A DNA stretch of 58,812 nt, from positions 1 to 58,812 of the forward strand of contig JAQXHN010000014.1 in assembly GCA_029007295.1 (NCBI GenBank), written 5' to 3'. The notes under the pieces are model-generated. The model was not told the origin of the DNA and made no database searches. It saw only the letters and a list, made by a program, of their open reading frames with translations. Position numbers and translations under genes: made by a program. Position 1 is the first letter of the stretch. Each line of letters opens with the position of its first letter. Positions 50,747 to 58,812 of this stretch are shown here, piece by piece. Origin of the DNA: Clostridia bacterium (lineage in GTDB: Bacteria > Bacillota > Clostridia > Oscillospirales > CAG-272).

Positions 50747-51586
50747 TTATAAATTAAGCATTAAAACGTTTATCAGATCGGGAATTGCCGTTTCAAATTT
50801 AACTCCGTATTTATGATTGCCGTCGCCGTATGTATTCTCAATGCATTTTATGGTGTAGTCTGCGGCAAGCTTTGCCGCACCGTTCTCATCGAAGCCCCGC
50901 ATATATGCGCCGACAAAGGCCGAAGAGTATATATCTCCCGTTCCGTGGAAAGCCTGCGGTATACGTTTGTGACTGTAATGGAATTTTCTGCCGTCGGAAT
51001 ATGAAACCAAAACGCCGGTTTTTTCCTTTTCGAATCCGACGCCGGTGAGAACGACCGTTGCGCTGAATTTTTCATGCAAGCATTCGGTCAGTTTGTCGAC
51101 GTATTCCTCTGTTATATTTTCCGAATATGGAATGCCGCAAAGCAAGCAAGCCTCTGTAATGTTTGGGAGAATAATATGGGATTTTTCGCAAAGACGTGAA
51201 ATAGACTTCACGTAATCGCCGTCAAAACCGCAATAGAGCTTGCCGTGATCCGCCATGGCGGGGTCGCATATCAGCTTTGCCCCGGGATTTGTCAGCGTAG
51301 AAAAAATTCTTTCAACGTCCGAAACCTGATTTCTGTTCCCGAGATATCCGGTATACACTGCGTCAAATTTAATGCTTTCATCGGTCCAATGCTTGATAAT
51401 CCCGTCAAAATCCGGACTTAGATCACGAAAGGTAAATCCGGTAAAGCAGCCTGTATGGGTGGAAAGAACCGCCGAGGGCAAAATGACGGCTTCATGTCCG
51501 CAGGCGGATAAAATAGGAAGAGCAACCGTTATCGAGCATTGTCCCAGGCAGGAAATATCCTGAACTGTCAGTATCCTTTTATACAT
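50747..51586 (-). CDS. Pyridoxamine/pyridoxal kinase (PdxY-like, ribokinase fold)
   Basis: About 279 residues: MYKRILTVQDISCLGQCSIT at the N-terminus (typical pyridoxamine kinase opening), LPSAVLSTHTGCF, a YTGYLGNRNQ segment, ICDPAMADHGKLY, ILPNITEACLLCG and the ATP-site motif AFHGTGDIYSSAFVG with its catalytic Asp. It phosphorylates vitamin B6 vitamers to the 5'-phosphate, feeding PLP to enzymes such as the aminotransferase nearby. A first Met at 51604 lacks a ribosome binding site; the Met at 51586 has AAGGA upstream and is preferred. Confidence 0.9.
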   Translation of the reverse strand: MYKRILTVQDISCLGQCSITVALPILSACGHEAVILPSAVLSTHTGCFTGFTFRDLSPDFDGIIKHWTDESIKFDAVYTGYLGNRNQVSDVERIFSTLTNPGAKLICDPAMADHGKLYCGFDGDYVKSISRLCEKSHIILPNITEACLLCGIPYSENITEEYVDKLTECLHEKFSATVVLTGVGFEKEKTGVLVSYSDGRKFHYSHKRIPQAFHGTGDIYSSAFVGAYMRGFDENGAAKLAADYTIKCIENTYGDGNHKYGVKFETAIPDLINVLMLNL

Positions 51587-51618
51587 TTTGATTTTTTCCT
51601 TCATTTTATTATATATTT

Positions 51619-51646
51619 ATTATATACGGCACTCAAGATTCATCAA
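51619..51646 (-). promoter_or_regulatory. Promoter of the pyridoxamine kinase gene
   Basis: On the minus strand TTGATG (complement of 51641-51646), 16 bases, TATAAT (complement of 51619-51624), about 30 bases before the start codon. Confidence 0.6.
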
Positions 51647-51766
51647 TATAAATATATCATATTTTTTGCTGAAAATAATTACAATTTTATTAAAATATGA
51701 AAAAAACACAAAAAAGCTTCGGCAGGAGAGAATATTGTTAACAAATTGTAAAACTGTATGGAATTC

Positions 51767-51781
51767 AATGTAAATTACATT
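51767..51781. repeat. Perfect palindrome upstream of the S10 operon promoter
   Basis: AATGTAAATTACATT is a 15-base palindrome (seven-base arms) ending eight bases before the -35 element of the ribosomal operon promoter, a position suited to a regulator or to UP-element function. The rest of 51650-51766 is AT-rich and shows no ORF. Confidence 0.4.
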
Positions 51782-51789
51782 TTCGGCTA

Positions 51790-51818
51790 TTGACTGATAT
51801 TTAACGGTATGATATAAT
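51790..51818 (+). promoter_or_regulatory. Strong promoter of the S10-spc ribosomal operon
   Basis: TTGACT (51790-51795), 17 bases, TATAAT (51813-51818). The predicted start at about 51825 gives a leader of about 240 bases before rpsJ. Confidence 0.88.
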
Positions 51819-51824
51819 TTTTAA

Positions 51825-52052
51825 GCTTGATGTGCGATGATGCGGGAGGTTGCTCGTACAGGTTGCGAGGTAATTTCCGCGGAGTATGTCCGATATAAAT
51901 CGGGCGAAAAAATCGGTGAAACGGTCTGTGTATCTCACGCACGGATTTTTATCGGAATTTTTGCGAACGACAAAAAATTCCGTTTTAATTTCGGTGAAAA
52001 AAGAAACACCCGAAACCGTGTAACGATTCGCCTTCCAAGTAAAAATAATAAT
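51825..52052 (+). promoter_or_regulatory. Long structured leader of the S10 operon
   Basis: The leader holds several potential stems, including GCGG...CCGC (51842-51880 area) and CCGAT/ATCGG with an ATAA loop (51890-51894, 51899-51903). The reading frame through it (from 51837) has no ribosome binding site and is not conserved-looking protein. Long leaders of this operon are regulated by ribosomal proteins in some bacteria; I cannot identify the regulator here. Confidence 0.5.
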
Positions 52053-52067
52053 AGGAGGCAAAAACAA

Positions 52068-52379
52068 GTGGCAGTACAGGAAAAGCTCAGAATCAGACTT
52101 CGCAGCTACGATCACACTCTGGTCGACGCGGCATGCGCAAAGATTGTTGAAACGGCTAAGAGAAACGGCGCCGGTGTGTCCGGACCTATTCCGCTCCCTA
52201 CCGAGAAGGAAATAGTAACAATACTTCGCGCGGTTCACAAATATAAGGACAGCCGTGAGCAGTTTGAAATGAGAACACACAAGAGACTTATCGACGTAAT
52301 CAAGCCCTCAAAGGCTTGCGTTGACGCATTAATGAGTCTCGAACTTCCCGCAGGTGTTGAGTTTGAGGTTAAGCTCTAA
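52068..52379 (+). CDS. rpsJ: 30S ribosomal protein S10
   Basis: A 103-residue protein reading [20 protein letters not shown] with [17 protein letters not shown] and [15 protein letters not shown], the S10 (uS10) signature. S10 is part of the 30S head and also joins the NusB antitermination complex. It starts with GTG at 52068; the in-frame longer ORF from 51837 is leader sequence. AGGAGG at 52053-52058 gives nine-base spacing. First gene of the operon, followed by an unusually long spacer before rplC. Confidence 0.97.
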   Translation: MAVQEKLRIRLRSYDHTLVDAACAKIVETAKRNGAGVSGPIPLPTEKEIVTILRAVHKYKDSREQFEMRTHKRLIDVIKPSKACVDALMSLELPAGVEFEVKL

Positions 52380-52542
52380 TCCGCATTCCGATTAGATAAT
52401 CCGAGTCGAAGTGCTTTCGGTAAGTGCAGGCTATGCACACTGCCGGAAACCCACAGAAGCGAATTATACAACACAAACGAGAGTTTTGGTCATGTTGCAC
52501 GATGGCGCCGAAGCGGCGTTCAAGGCAACCAATAACAAAAAC
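52380..52542 (+). promoter_or_regulatory. Structured rpsJ-rplC intergenic region
   Basis: About 180 bases separate rpsJ and rplC, where the other genes of the operon are 0-40 bases apart. It holds a hairpin with inner arms GTGCA/TGCAC (52424-52428, 52434-52438) and outer arms TTTCGG/CCGGAAA (52415-52449), and a second CGCCG-AAG-CGGCG hairpin (52506-52518). No T run follows either, so these are not terminators; a regulatory leader for rplC onwards is possible. Confidence 0.5.
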
Positions 52543-52558
52543 AGGAGGAAAAAAGATA

Positions 52559-53191
52559 ATGAAAAAAGGCATTATCGGAAAGAAAATCGGCATGACGCAG
52601 ATTTTCGACGAAAAGGGAAACGTAATTCCCGTAACCGTTATCGAAGCAGGTCCCTGCACAGTCGTTCAGAAGAAAACGGTTGAAAACGACGGCTATGACG
52701 CCGTAAAGCTCGGCTTTGAAGACATTGCCGAAAAAAAGCTTTCCAAGCCTGCATTGGGCGAATTTAAGAAGACGGGAGTTGAGGCTAAGAAGTACCTCAA
52801 GGAATTCCGTCTCGAAGACACAAGCGCTCTTAATGTAGGAGACAAAGTAACTGCAGCGGCCTTTGCTGCAGGAGATCACGTTGATGTAACAGGTATCACA
52901 AAGGGCCGCGGTTACACAGGCGTAATCAAGAGATGGAACGCTCACATTTTAAAGATGACTCACGGTACCGGACCTATCCACAGAGAGGTCGGCTCAATGG
53001 GCTGTACATCAAGCCCCTCGAGAGTTTTCAAGAATAAGCATATGGCAGGCCAGTACGGAAACGAACAGGTAACTGCACTTAACCTTTCCGTTGTTAAGAT
53101 TGATGAAGAAAAGAACCTCATCGCCGTTAAGGGCGCCGTTCCGGGTGCAAAAGGCGGAGTGGTATTCATCCGTGACAGCGTTAAGGCGTAA
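52559..53191 (+). CDS. rplC: 50S ribosomal protein L3
   Basis: A 210-residue protein beginning [20 protein letters not shown], with [28 protein letters not shown] and [13 protein letters not shown], the L3 (uL3) signature. It is an early assembly protein near the peptidyl transferase centre. The longer frame from 52424 is spacer; AGGAGG at 52543-52548 supports the ATG at 52559. The core segment around GPIHREVG differs slightly from the usual GSHGSMFHR-type spelling, reading [18 protein letters not shown]. rplD follows after 18 bases. Confidence 0.97.
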   Translation: MKKGIIGKKIGMTQIFDEKGNVIPVTVIEAGPCTVVQKKTVENDGYDAVKLGFEDIAEKKLSKPALGEFKKTGVEAKKYLKEFRLEDTSALNVGDKVTAAAFAAGDHVDVTGITKGRGYTGVIKRWNAHILKMTHGTGPIHREVGSMGCTSSPSRVFKNKHMAGQYGNEQVTALNLSVVKIDEEKNLIAVKGAVPGAKGGVVFIRDSVKA

Positions 53192-53209
53192 GCGGAAGGA
53201 GGAACAGAA

Positions 53210-53833
53210 ATGCCGAATTTGAAGGTAGTTAATATGGCAGGCAAAGAGGTCGGAAGCATTGAACTTTCCGACGCAGTATATGCAGCCGATGTCAACGCAG
53301 CAGTTCTTCATGCCGCAGTTAGAACCTATCTCGCAAATCAGAGACAGGGCACACAGTCCACACTTACCCGTTCCGAAGTATCCGGCGGCGGTAAGAAGCC
53401 CTTCCGTCAGAAGGGTACAGGCCGTGCAAGACAGGGTTCAACCCGTGCACCGCAGTGGATTCACGGCGGCATTGCCCTCGGCCCGAAGCCGAGAGATTAT
53501 CGCATCTCCCTAAACAAGAAGGTTAAGAGAGTTGCAATCAGAAGCGCGATTTCCGACAAGGTAGCCGAAAACAAGCTTATCGTTGTCGACGCAATCACCG
53601 CAACCGAATACAAGACCAAGGCTATGGCAGAAATGCTTAAGGCGATCGGCGCAGGAAAGAAAGCGCTCGTTGTTCTCAATGAGAAGGATGACAAGGTTGC
53701 CCGCAGCTTGGCAAACATTCCCGGCGTTAAGACCGCGTATGTTAATACTATCAACGTATATGACATACTCAACGCTGACACCTTTGTTGTAGCTCAGGCT
53801 GCTGCAAAGAGCATTGAGGAGGTTTACGCATGA
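53210..53833 (+). CDS. rplD: 50S ribosomal protein L4
   Basis: A 207-residue protein with MPNLKVVNMAGKEVGSIELS, the exit-tunnel loop SEVSGGGKKPFRQKGTGRAR, QWIHGGIALGPKPRDY and a C-terminal VNTINVYDILNADTFVVAQ. This is L4 (uL4), which in some bacteria also represses its own operon. It has GGAAGGAGG just upstream and its last codons overlap the rplW start by four bases (ATGA), showing translational coupling. Confidence 0.97.
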   Translation: MPNLKVVNMAGKEVGSIELSDAVYAADVNAAVLHAAVRTYLANQRQGTQSTLTRSEVSGGGKKPFRQKGTGRARQGSTRAPQWIHGGIALGPKPRDYRISLNKKVKRVAIRSAISDKVAENKLIVVDAITATEYKTKAMAEMLKAIGAGKKALVVLNEKDDKVARSLANIPGVKTAYVNTINVYDILNADTFVVAQAAAKSIEEVYA

Positions 53834-54126
53834 ATTTCTCACACGATATAATCGTAAGACCTATCATCACAGAAGATTCTATGGCGATGGTCGCTGATAA
53901 GAAGTATGTTTTTGAGGTTGCTAAGACGGCAACCAAGCCCATGATCGCAGACGCAGTGGAAAAGATATTCGGCGTTAAGGTCGCAAAGGTAAATACCATG
54001 AATTACATGGGCAAATTAAGAAGAAGAGGCAACAGCCCCGAAGGACGTACGGCTGCTTGGAAAAAGGCGATTGTTACATTGACCGGCGATTCCAAGACAA
54101 TCGAGTTCTTTGACGGTATGATGTAA
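53830..54126 (+). CDS. rplW: 50S ribosomal protein L23
   Basis: A 98-residue protein: SHDIIVRPIITEDSM at the start, KYVFEVAKTATKPMIADAVEKIFGVKVAKVNTMNYMGKLRR in the middle, matching L23 (uL23), located at the exit of the peptide tunnel where trigger factor and SRP dock. Starts within the stop of rplD and is followed by rplB after 14 bases with AAGGAGG. Confidence 0.97.
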   Translation: MNFSHDIIVRPIITEDSMAMVADKKYVFEVAKTATKPMIADAVEKIFGVKVAKVNTMNYMGKLRRRGNSPEGRTAAWKKAIVTLTGDSKTIEFFDGMM

Positions 54127-54140
54127 GGAGGTAAAGGATA

Positions 54141-54971
54141 ATGGCAGTTAAAAAATATAAGCCTACTACTCCGGGTCTTCGTAACATGACCAGCCCGTCA
54201 TTCGACGAGTTAACCAAGTTTGAGCCCGAAAAGAGTCTTCTTACAGTTCTCAAGAAGAATGCCGGCCGTAACAGCTACGGCAGAATCACCGTTCGTCACA
54301 AGGGCGGCGGAAACAAGAAAAAGTACAGAATTATTGACTTTAAGCGTCAGGCAGAAGGCGAGTCCAAGGTTATCGGTATTGAATACGACCCTAACCGTAC
54401 CGCATATATTGCATTGCTTGAGAACGCTGAGGGAAAGAAAAGCTACATTATAGCTCCCGACGGAGTAACTGCGGGCGATGTTCTCACGACAGGCGCAAAC
54501 GCAGATATTAAGCCGGGCAACACACTTCCCATTGCCAATATTCCCGTCGGTACGTTTATCAACAATATCGAGCTTTACCCCGGAAAGGGCTCACAGCTTG
54601 TTCGTTCCGCAGGCGTAGCTGCACAGCTGATGGCTAAGGAAAACGGTATGGCTCAGGTAAGACTTCCCTCCGGTGAAGTAAGACTCGTAAGACTTGACTG
54701 CAAGGCGACAATCGGTCAGGTAGGTAACATCGAGCATGATACCATAAAGGTCGGTAAAGCAGGTAAGACCCGTCATAAGGGTATTCGTCCGACAGTTCGC
54801 GGTTCCGTAATGAACCCGTGCGATCACCCCCACGGAGGCGGTGAAGGTAAATCGCCTATCGGCCGTCCTTCTCCCGTTACACCTTGGGGCAAGCCTGCAA
54901 TGGGTTACAAGACCCGTAACAAGAAAGCTCGCACTAACAAGTTCATTGTTAAGAGCAGAAACGGTAAATAA
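54141..54971 (+). CDS. rplB: 50S ribosomal protein L2
   Basis: A 276-residue protein with [42 protein letters not shown], and the C-terminal [24 protein letters not shown], the L2 (uL2) signature including the highly conserved His-rich loop near the peptidyl transferase centre. Length is standard. AAGGAGG lies ten bases upstream. Confidence 0.98.
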   Translation: MAVKKYKPTTPGLRNMTSPSFDELTKFEPEKSLLTVLKKNAGRNSYGRITVRHKGGGNKKKYRIIDFKRQAEGESKVIGIEYDPNRTAYIALLENAEGKKSYIIAPDGVTAGDVLTTGANADIKPGNTLPIANIPVGTFINNIELYPGKGSQLVRSAGVAAQLMAKENGMAQVRLPSGEVRLVRLDCKATIGQVGNIEHDTIKVGKAGKTRHKGIRPTVRGSVMNPCDHPHGGGEGKSPIGRPSPVTPWGKPAMGYKTRNKKARTNKFIVKSRNGK

Positions 54972-54986
54972 TAGGGAGGCAGCATA

Positions 54987-55268
54987 ATGAGCAGAAGTTT
55001 GAAAAAAGGACCGTTTGTCGAAGCTAAGCTTTTTTCGAGAGTGGTTGCGATGAACGAAGCCAATGAAAAGAAAGTTCTTAAAACCTGGTCCCGTGCCTCC
55101 ACGATATTCCCGGAATTTGTAGGTCACACGATCGCAGTTCACGACGGCAGAAAGCACATTCCGGTATATATCACCGAGGATATGGTAGGACATAAGCTGG
55201 GCGAATTCGCCCCCACCCGTACATTCAAAGGTCATGCAGGCTCCAAGACCTCGAATAACGGTAAATAA
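54987..55268 (+). CDS. rpsS: 30S ribosomal protein S19
   Basis: A 93-residue protein starting [19 protein letters not shown], with [31 protein letters not shown] and [12 protein letters not shown], the S19 (uS19) signature. It sits in the 30S head and contacts S13. Preceded by GGGAGG; 19 bases to rplV. Confidence 0.98.
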   Translation: MSRSLKKGPFVEAKLFSRVVAMNEANEKKVLKTWSRASTIFPEFVGHTIAVHDGRKHIPVYITEDMVGHKLGEFAPTRTFKGHAGSKTSNNGK

Positions 55269-55287
55269 GGCAGGGAGGTAAAGATAA

Positions 55288-55623
55288 ATGGAAGCTAAAG
55301 CTATATTGAGAAACGCCAGAATTTCTCCCCGCAAGGTTAAAATCGTTCTCGACCTCATAAGAGGCAAGGACACAAAAACAGCAATGGCCATTCTGAACAA
55401 CACCCCCAAGGCGGCGTCTGAGTATCTCAGAAAGCTCTTGAAGAGTGCTTGTGCAAATGCCGAAAATAACTTCAGTATGGACGCAAACAACCTTTATGTA
55501 TCCGAGTGCTTCGTTTGCCCCGGTCCTACAATGAAGCGTATGCTTCCCAGAGCTAAGGGACGCGGAGACAGAATATTGAAGAGAACAAGCCACATGACAA
55601 TTGTGGTTAAAGAAAAAGCATAA
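55288..55623 (+). CDS. rplV: 50S ribosomal protein L22
   Basis: A 111-residue protein starting [26 protein letters not shown], with the end [33 protein letters not shown], matching L22 (uL22), whose extended loop lines the exit tunnel and is a site of macrolide resistance changes. The loop region looks normal. GGGAGG precedes the start. Confidence 0.98.
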   Translation: MEAKAILRNARISPRKVKIVLDLIRGKDTKTAMAILNNTPKAASEYLRKLLKSACANAENNFSMDANNLYVSECFVCPGPTMKRMLPRAKGRGDRILKRTSHMTIVVKEKA

Positions 55624-55637
55624 GGAGGCAAGCCGGA

Positions 55638-56546
55638 ATGGGTCAGAAAGTAAATCCCCACGGTTTCCGTGTGGGCGTAATTAAAGACTGGGATTCAAGA
55701 TGGTTCACCAAGGACGAGAAGTTCGGTGATACGCTTGTTTCCGACTATAATCTCAGAAAGTTCCTGAAAACCAAGCTCCAGGAGGCCGGCGTTCCGAGAA
55801 TCGAAATCGAGCGCGACAATGAAAGAGTAAGAGTATTTATTCACTGTGCAAAGCCCGGTATCATCATCGGCCGTAACGGCGCTGAGATAGAAAAGCTCAA
55901 GGCAACGCTTGAGGCTATGGTCGGTAAGACCGTAGTAATTAATGTTGTCGAGGTTAAGGATCCCGACATGAACGCTCAGCTTGTCGCTGAGAATATTGCG
56001 CTTCAGCTTGAGCGCAGAGCATCCTTCCGCCGTTGCATGAAGCAGGCCATCGGTCGCACAATGCGTTTAGGCGCAAAGGGTATCAAAATTCAGCTCGGCG
56101 GCAGACTCGCAGGCGCTGAAATAGCTCGTACAGAGCATTACCATGAGGGTACTATTCCGCTTCAGACAATCCGTGCCGATATCGACTACGGTGTATGGGA
56201 AGCAAATACCACATACGGTAAAATCGGCGTTAAGGTTTGGATTTACAAGGGCGAAATACTTGCCGATTCCAATACCAAGACAAAGAGAAATTACGATCAG
56301 AAGCGCGACAGAAACGACAGACGCCGTAACGACCGCAGAGATCGCACCGACCGTAAGGATTTCGGTGACAGAAAAGGACAGGGTCGCTCCTTCGGAGGCG
56401 GAAAGAACGGTAAGGGCAGACCGGGTATGGACAGAGAAGTAAAGAACTACTCCAACCGTAACGCTAACTTCAAGAAGCCCGCACCTAAGGCAGCTCCCGT
56501 AGAAGAAGCTCCCGCAGCTACACCCGAGGAAGGGGGTAACAACTAA
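55638..56546 (+). CDS. rpsC: 30S ribosomal protein S3 with C-terminal extension
   Basis: A 302-residue S3 (uS3): [20 protein letters not shown], the KH domain [32 protein letters not shown] segment and the C-terminal [16 protein letters not shown]. The normal S3 fold ends at about residue 210. A further 90 residues are very rich in Arg, Asp, Gly and Lys ([18 protein letters not shown] and [18 protein letters not shown]), ending in an Ala/Pro/Glu-rich tail. The extension is in frame with no stop and runs up to rplP, so it is not a sequencing fusion. It would lie at the mRNA entry side of the 30S subunit; its role is unknown. The stop overlaps the rplP ATG by one base. Confidence 0.97.
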   Translation: MGQKVNPHGFRVGVIKDWDSRWFTKDEKFGDTLVSDYNLRKFLKTKLQEAGVPRIEIERDNERVRVFIHCAKPGIIIGRNGAEIEKLKATLEAMVGKTVVINVVEVKDPDMNAQLVAENIALQLERRASFRRCMKQAIGRTMRLGAKGIKIQLGGRLAGAEIARTEHYHEGTIPLQTIRADIDYGVWEANTTYGKIGVKVWIYKGEILADSNTKTKRNYDQKRDRNDRRRNDRRDRTDRKDFGDRKGQGRSFGGGKNGKGRPGMDREVKNYSNRNANFKKPAPKAAPVEEAPAATPEEGGNN

Positions 56547-56980
56547 TGTTAATGCCTAAGAGAGTTAAATACAGACGTGTCCACAGAGGACGTCTCAAGG
56601 GAAAAGCGCTCAGAGGTAATACAATTGCGTACGGACAGTACGGTCTTGTTGCAACCGAGCCTTCATGGATTACGAGCAACCAGATCGAGGCAGCCCGTAT
56701 TGCAATGACCAGATACATCCGCCGTGGCGGTAAAGTATGGATAAAGATTTTCCCCGATAAGCCGATCACAAAGAAGCCTGCCGAAACTCGAATGGGTTCA
56801 GGTAAGGGCGCTCCCGAATACTGGGTAGCAGTAGTTAAGCCCGGCAGAGTTCTCTTTGAAATGGACGGCGTTGACACCGAAACTGCAAAGGAAGCAATGC
56901 GTCTTGCAGCAAACAAGTTGCCTATAAAGTGCAAGTTTGTTGTTAAGGAAGAAGCAACTGCTCCGACCGAGGAGGAATAA
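56546..56980 (+). CDS. rplP: 50S ribosomal protein L16
   Basis: A 144-residue protein: [20 protein letters not shown], then [55 protein letters not shown], which is L16 (uL16), needed for A-site tRNA handling. The ATG overlaps the rpsC stop; AGGGGG at 56531-56536 supports it and the MLMPKR start is standard. The C-terminus ends in a short acidic tail TAPTEEE. Confidence 0.98.
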   Translation: MLMPKRVKYRRVHRGRLKGKALRGNTIAYGQYGLVATEPSWITSNQIEAARIAMTRYIRRGGKVWIKIFPDKPITKKPAETRMGSGKGAPEYWVAVVKPGRVLFEMDGVDTETAKEAMRLAANKLPIKCKFVVKEEATAPTEEE

Positions 56981-56983
56981 ACC

Positions 56984-57172
56984 GTGAAAGTAAATGAAAT
57001 TAGAGAGATGTCTTCAGAGGCTCTTGCAAAAAAGCTTGCAGAGCTTAAGGAAGAACTTTTCAACCTTCGGTTCCAGCTTGCTATCAACCAGCTCGACAAC
57101 CCTCACAAGATTGCGGATGTCAAGCACGACATCGCTCGTGTTATGACCGTAATCAACGAGAAGAAAGACTAA
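56984..57172 (+). CDS. rpmC: 50S ribosomal protein L29
   Basis: A 62-residue protein with KVNEIREMSSEALAKKLAEL and LFNLRFQLAINQLDNPHKI, the L29 (uL29) signature. It begins with GTG at 56984, four bases after the rplP stop, with GGAGGA at 56971-56976 inside the end of rplP. Confidence 0.97.
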   Translation: MKVNEIREMSSEALAKKLAELKEELFNLRFQLAINQLDNPHKIADVKHDIARVMTVINEKKD

Positions 57173-57190
57173 GGAGCGAGGTAAATAATA

Positions 57191-57457
57191 ATGAATGATA
57201 CAATGCAGAGAAACCTCAGAAAGACACGTGTAGGAGTCGTTGTCAGCGACAAGATGGACAAGTGTATCACTGTAGCAATCAATGACAATGTAAAGCATCC
57301 TATGTACGGTAAGGTTATGAAGCGTACGGTAAAGATTCACGCACAGGATCTCGAAAACGAATGCGGCGTAGGCGATAAGGTTAAGGTTATGGAAACAAGA
57401 CCCTTGTCCAAGACCATTCGCTGGAGACTTGTTGAAGTAATCGAAAAGGCTAAATAA
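57191..57457 (+). CDS. rpsQ: 30S ribosomal protein S17
   Basis: An 88-residue protein with [19 protein letters not shown] and [50 protein letters not shown], matching S17 (uS17), an early 16S rRNA-binding protein. A hairpin lies directly after the stop (57457-57480). Confidence 0.97.
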   Translation: MNDTMQRNLRKTRVGVVVSDKMDKCITVAINDNVKHPMYGKVMKRTVKIHAQDLENECGVGDKVKVMETRPLSKTIRWRLVEVIEKAK

Positions 57458-57480
57458 GCTATTGTCAAAGAGCAATAGCT
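57457..57480 (+). repeat. Hairpin between rpsQ and rplN
   Basis: AGCTATTG (57457-57464) pairs perfectly with CAATAGCT (57473-57480) around an eight-base loop. There is no T run, and the rplN ribosome binding site (GGAGG, 57485-57489) follows at once. It may affect rplN translation or mRNA processing. Confidence 0.55.
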
Positions 57481-57495
57481 GACAGGAGGAAATAA

Positions 57496-57864
57496 ATGTT
57501 ACAACAGCAGTCATACATGAAGGTTGCCGATAACACCGGCGCCAAAGAGCTGATGTGCATCCGAGTACTCGGCGGTACGGGCAGAAGATATGCCGGCGTC
57601 GGAGATGTTGTTGTTGCTACGGTTAAGAAGGCAGCGCCCAACGGAACGGTTAAGAAGGGCGATGTTGTTAAAGCCGTAGTGGTAAGAACGGTTAAAGCCA
57701 TCAGACGTAATGACGGAAGCTACATCAGATTTGATGAAAACGCAGCCGTTATAATCAAAGAAGACAATACCCCTCGCGGTACACGTATTTTCGGACCCGT
57801 TGCAAGAGAGCTTCGTGAAAAGGATTATTTAAAAATTCTCTCTCTCGCACCGGAAGTTCTTTAA
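57496..57864 (+). CDS. rplN: 50S ribosomal protein L14
   Basis: A 122-residue protein starting [27 protein letters not shown], with [40 protein letters not shown], the L14 (uL14) signature at the subunit interface. GGAGG at 57485-57489. First gene of the classic spc segment. Confidence 0.98.
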   Translation: MLQQQSYMKVADNTGAKELMCIRVLGGTGRRYAGVGDVVVATVKKAAPNGTVKKGDVVKAVVVRTVKAIRRNDGSYIRFDENAAVIIKEDNTPRGTRIFGPVARELREKDYLKILSLAPEVL

Positions 57865-57876
57865 GGAGGAGAGAAA

Positions 57877-58191
57877 ATGAATAAGGTACATGTTAAAAAG
57901 GACGATACCGTAATCGTTCTCTCCGGCGAAAGCAAGGGCACAAAGGGAAAGGTACTTGAGGTATCTCCCAAGGAAGGAAAGCTCCTTGTTAAGGGCGTAA
58001 ACATCGCTTCCAAGCATGTAAAGCCCCGCAAGCAGGGCGAGCAGGGCGGCATCATGCAGCTCGAAAGCGCTATCTACGCTTGCAAGGTTGCTCTTTACTG
58101 CGACAAGTGCGGTAAGGGCGTTCGTGCTAAGCACAGCATAGTTGACGGAAAGAAAGTCAGAGTTTGCGCTAAATGCGGCAAAGAAATATAA
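57877..58191 (+). CDS. rplX: 50S ribosomal protein L24
   Basis: A 104-residue protein with KDDTVIVLSGESKGTKGKVLEVSPKEGKLLVKGVNI (KOW motif) and KHVKPRKQGEQGG, ending in a zinc-knuckle-like CDKCGKGV...CAKCGKEI that marks zinc-type (C+) L24 (uL24). It initiates 50S assembly. AAGGAGGAG is just upstream. Confidence 0.97.
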   Translation: MNKVHVKKDDTVIVLSGESKGTKGKVLEVSPKEGKLLVKGVNIASKHVKPRKQGEQGGIMQLESAIYACKVALYCDKCGKGVRAKHSIVDGKKVRVCAKCGKEI

Positions 58192-58204
58192 GGAGGGTTA
58201 AACA

Positions 58205-58744
58205 ATGTCAAGACTTAATGATATGTACAAGGCAGAAGTTGCTCCCGCACTTATGAAAAAGTTTGCCTACAAGAGCACAATGCAGATTCCCAAGTTCGAC
58301 AAAATAGTAATCAACGTCGGCGTCGGAGACGCTAAGGATAATTCCAAGGCAATCGAGAACGTAATCGAAGAAATTACCATGATAGCCGGACAGAAGGCAG
58401 TTCCCACATACGCAAAGAAGTCCGTTGCAAACTTCAAGCTCCGTCAGGGCATGAAGATAGGCGTAAAGGTTACACTTCGCGGCGAGAGAATGTATGAATT
58501 CATGGACAGACTCTTCAATTTTGCGCTTCCCAGAGTCCGCGACTTCAAGGGTATTAATCCCAATGCTTTTGACGGTAGAGGCAACTACTCGTTAGGACTC
58601 AAGGAGCAGCTTATCTTCCCGGAAATCGAGTATGATAAGATTGATAAGATCCGCGGTATGGACATCGCATTCGTAACGACCGCTCAGAATGACGAGGAAG
58701 CAAGAGAGCTTCTTACGCTCATGGGCGCACCGTTCGCTAAATAA
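58205..58744 (+). CDS. rplE: 50S ribosomal protein L5
   Basis: A 179-residue protein with [73 protein letters not shown] and [37 protein letters not shown], matching L5 (uL5), which binds 5S rRNA. Standard length; AAGGAGGG just upstream. Confidence 0.98.
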   Translation: MSRLNDMYKAEVAPALMKKFAYKSTMQIPKFDKIVINVGVGDAKDNSKAIENVIEEITMIAGQKAVPTYAKKSVANFKLRQGMKIGVKVTLRGERMYEFMDRLFNFALPRVRDFKGINPNAFDGRGNYSLGLKEQLIFPEIEYDKIDKIRGMDIAFVTTAQNDEEARELLTLMGAPFAK

Positions 58745-58762
58745 TAGGGAGGAAGAAGAATC

Positions 58763-58812
58763 ATGGCAAAGAAATCAATGGTTTTAAAGCAGCAGAAGGC
58801 ACAGAAGTTCTC
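58763..58812 (+). CDS. rpsN: 30S ribosomal protein S14 (start only, cut by window edge)
   Basis: The visible start reads MAKKSMVLKQQKAQKF, typical of S14 (uS14), and the position directly after rplE fits the spc operon order. GGGAGGAAG lies just upstream. The zinc-binding cysteines that would separate the zinc form from the zinc-free form are beyond the window. Confidence 0.85.
   Translation, partial: MAKKSMVLKQQKAQKF

Noticed and set aside
51837..52067. In-frame extension of rpsJ to a 180-residue product
   Set aside because: S10 homology starts at the GTG at 52068 with AGGAGG ahead; the upstream part is untranslated leader.

Overview
The window looks like a chromosomal segment of an uncultured-type, spore-forming member of the Clostridia (Bacillota). 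The grounds are an alpha/beta-type small acid-soluble spore protein gene, S-layer-homology (SLH) surface proteins, strong AGGAGG-type ribosome binding sites, TTGACA/TATAAT promoters, a TRAP-TAXI transporter and a Firmicutes-type S10/spc ribosomal operon. Family or genus cannot be fixed from sequence reading alone.

Layout. Bases 1-6793 are a visibly AT-rich polysaccharide (capsule/exopolysaccharide) cluster cut by the left edge: two polysaccharide pyruvyl transferase family genes, two family-2 glycosyltransferases, a ferredoxin/FrhB-like iron-sulfur protein and a Wzx-like flippase, with overlapping or nearly touching genes. Bases 6.9-21 kb are mixed housekeeping and accessory genes: a small ORF, the spore protein, an SLH-Ig-like-polysaccharide deacetylase, an RlmD/RumA-type rRNA methyltransferase, an Ntn-hydrolase, a LysR regulator divergent from a TRAP-TAXI transporter, a lipoprotein, glycerate kinase, a DUF362 protein and an ABC exporter.

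Bases 21.2-44.4 kb are the most distinctive part: a surface glycan-processing locus. It has three GH18 proteins (564, 1363 and 2166 aa), a 1409-aa protein ending in a sialate O-acetylesterase-like domain, an SLH-SGNH esterase, a DUF4838 lipoprotein and a sugar-type solute-binding lipoprotein. Three of these giants share cysteine-pair repeats and a C-terminal array of about 80-residue units; two share a domain of about 230 residues (five copies in all) that I cannot assign to a named family. Each + strand giant has its own terminator, and promoters are visible for most.

Bases 44.4-51.6 kb hold a well-formed yybP-ykoY (Mn2+) riboswitch with promoter and terminator ahead of a CaCA-type cation antiporter and an EamA transporter, then, on the minus strand, asnS with an aspartate aminotransferase, a 36-aa Cys-rich membrane peptide, a half-length TauE/SafE protein, a zinc-ribbon coiled-coil protein and a pyridoxamine kinase. 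From 51.8 kb to the right edge runs the S10-spc ribosomal protein operon (rpsJ to the start of rpsN), with a long leader, an unusually long rpsJ-rplC spacer and an S3 protein with a charged C-terminal extension.

How the parts may fit: SLH domains generally bind pyruvylated secondary cell-wall polymers, so polysaccharide pyruvyl transferases and several SLH enzymes in one window fit a common cell-envelope theme (inference). No CRISPR array, tRNA, rRNA, insertion sequence or phage gene was seen.
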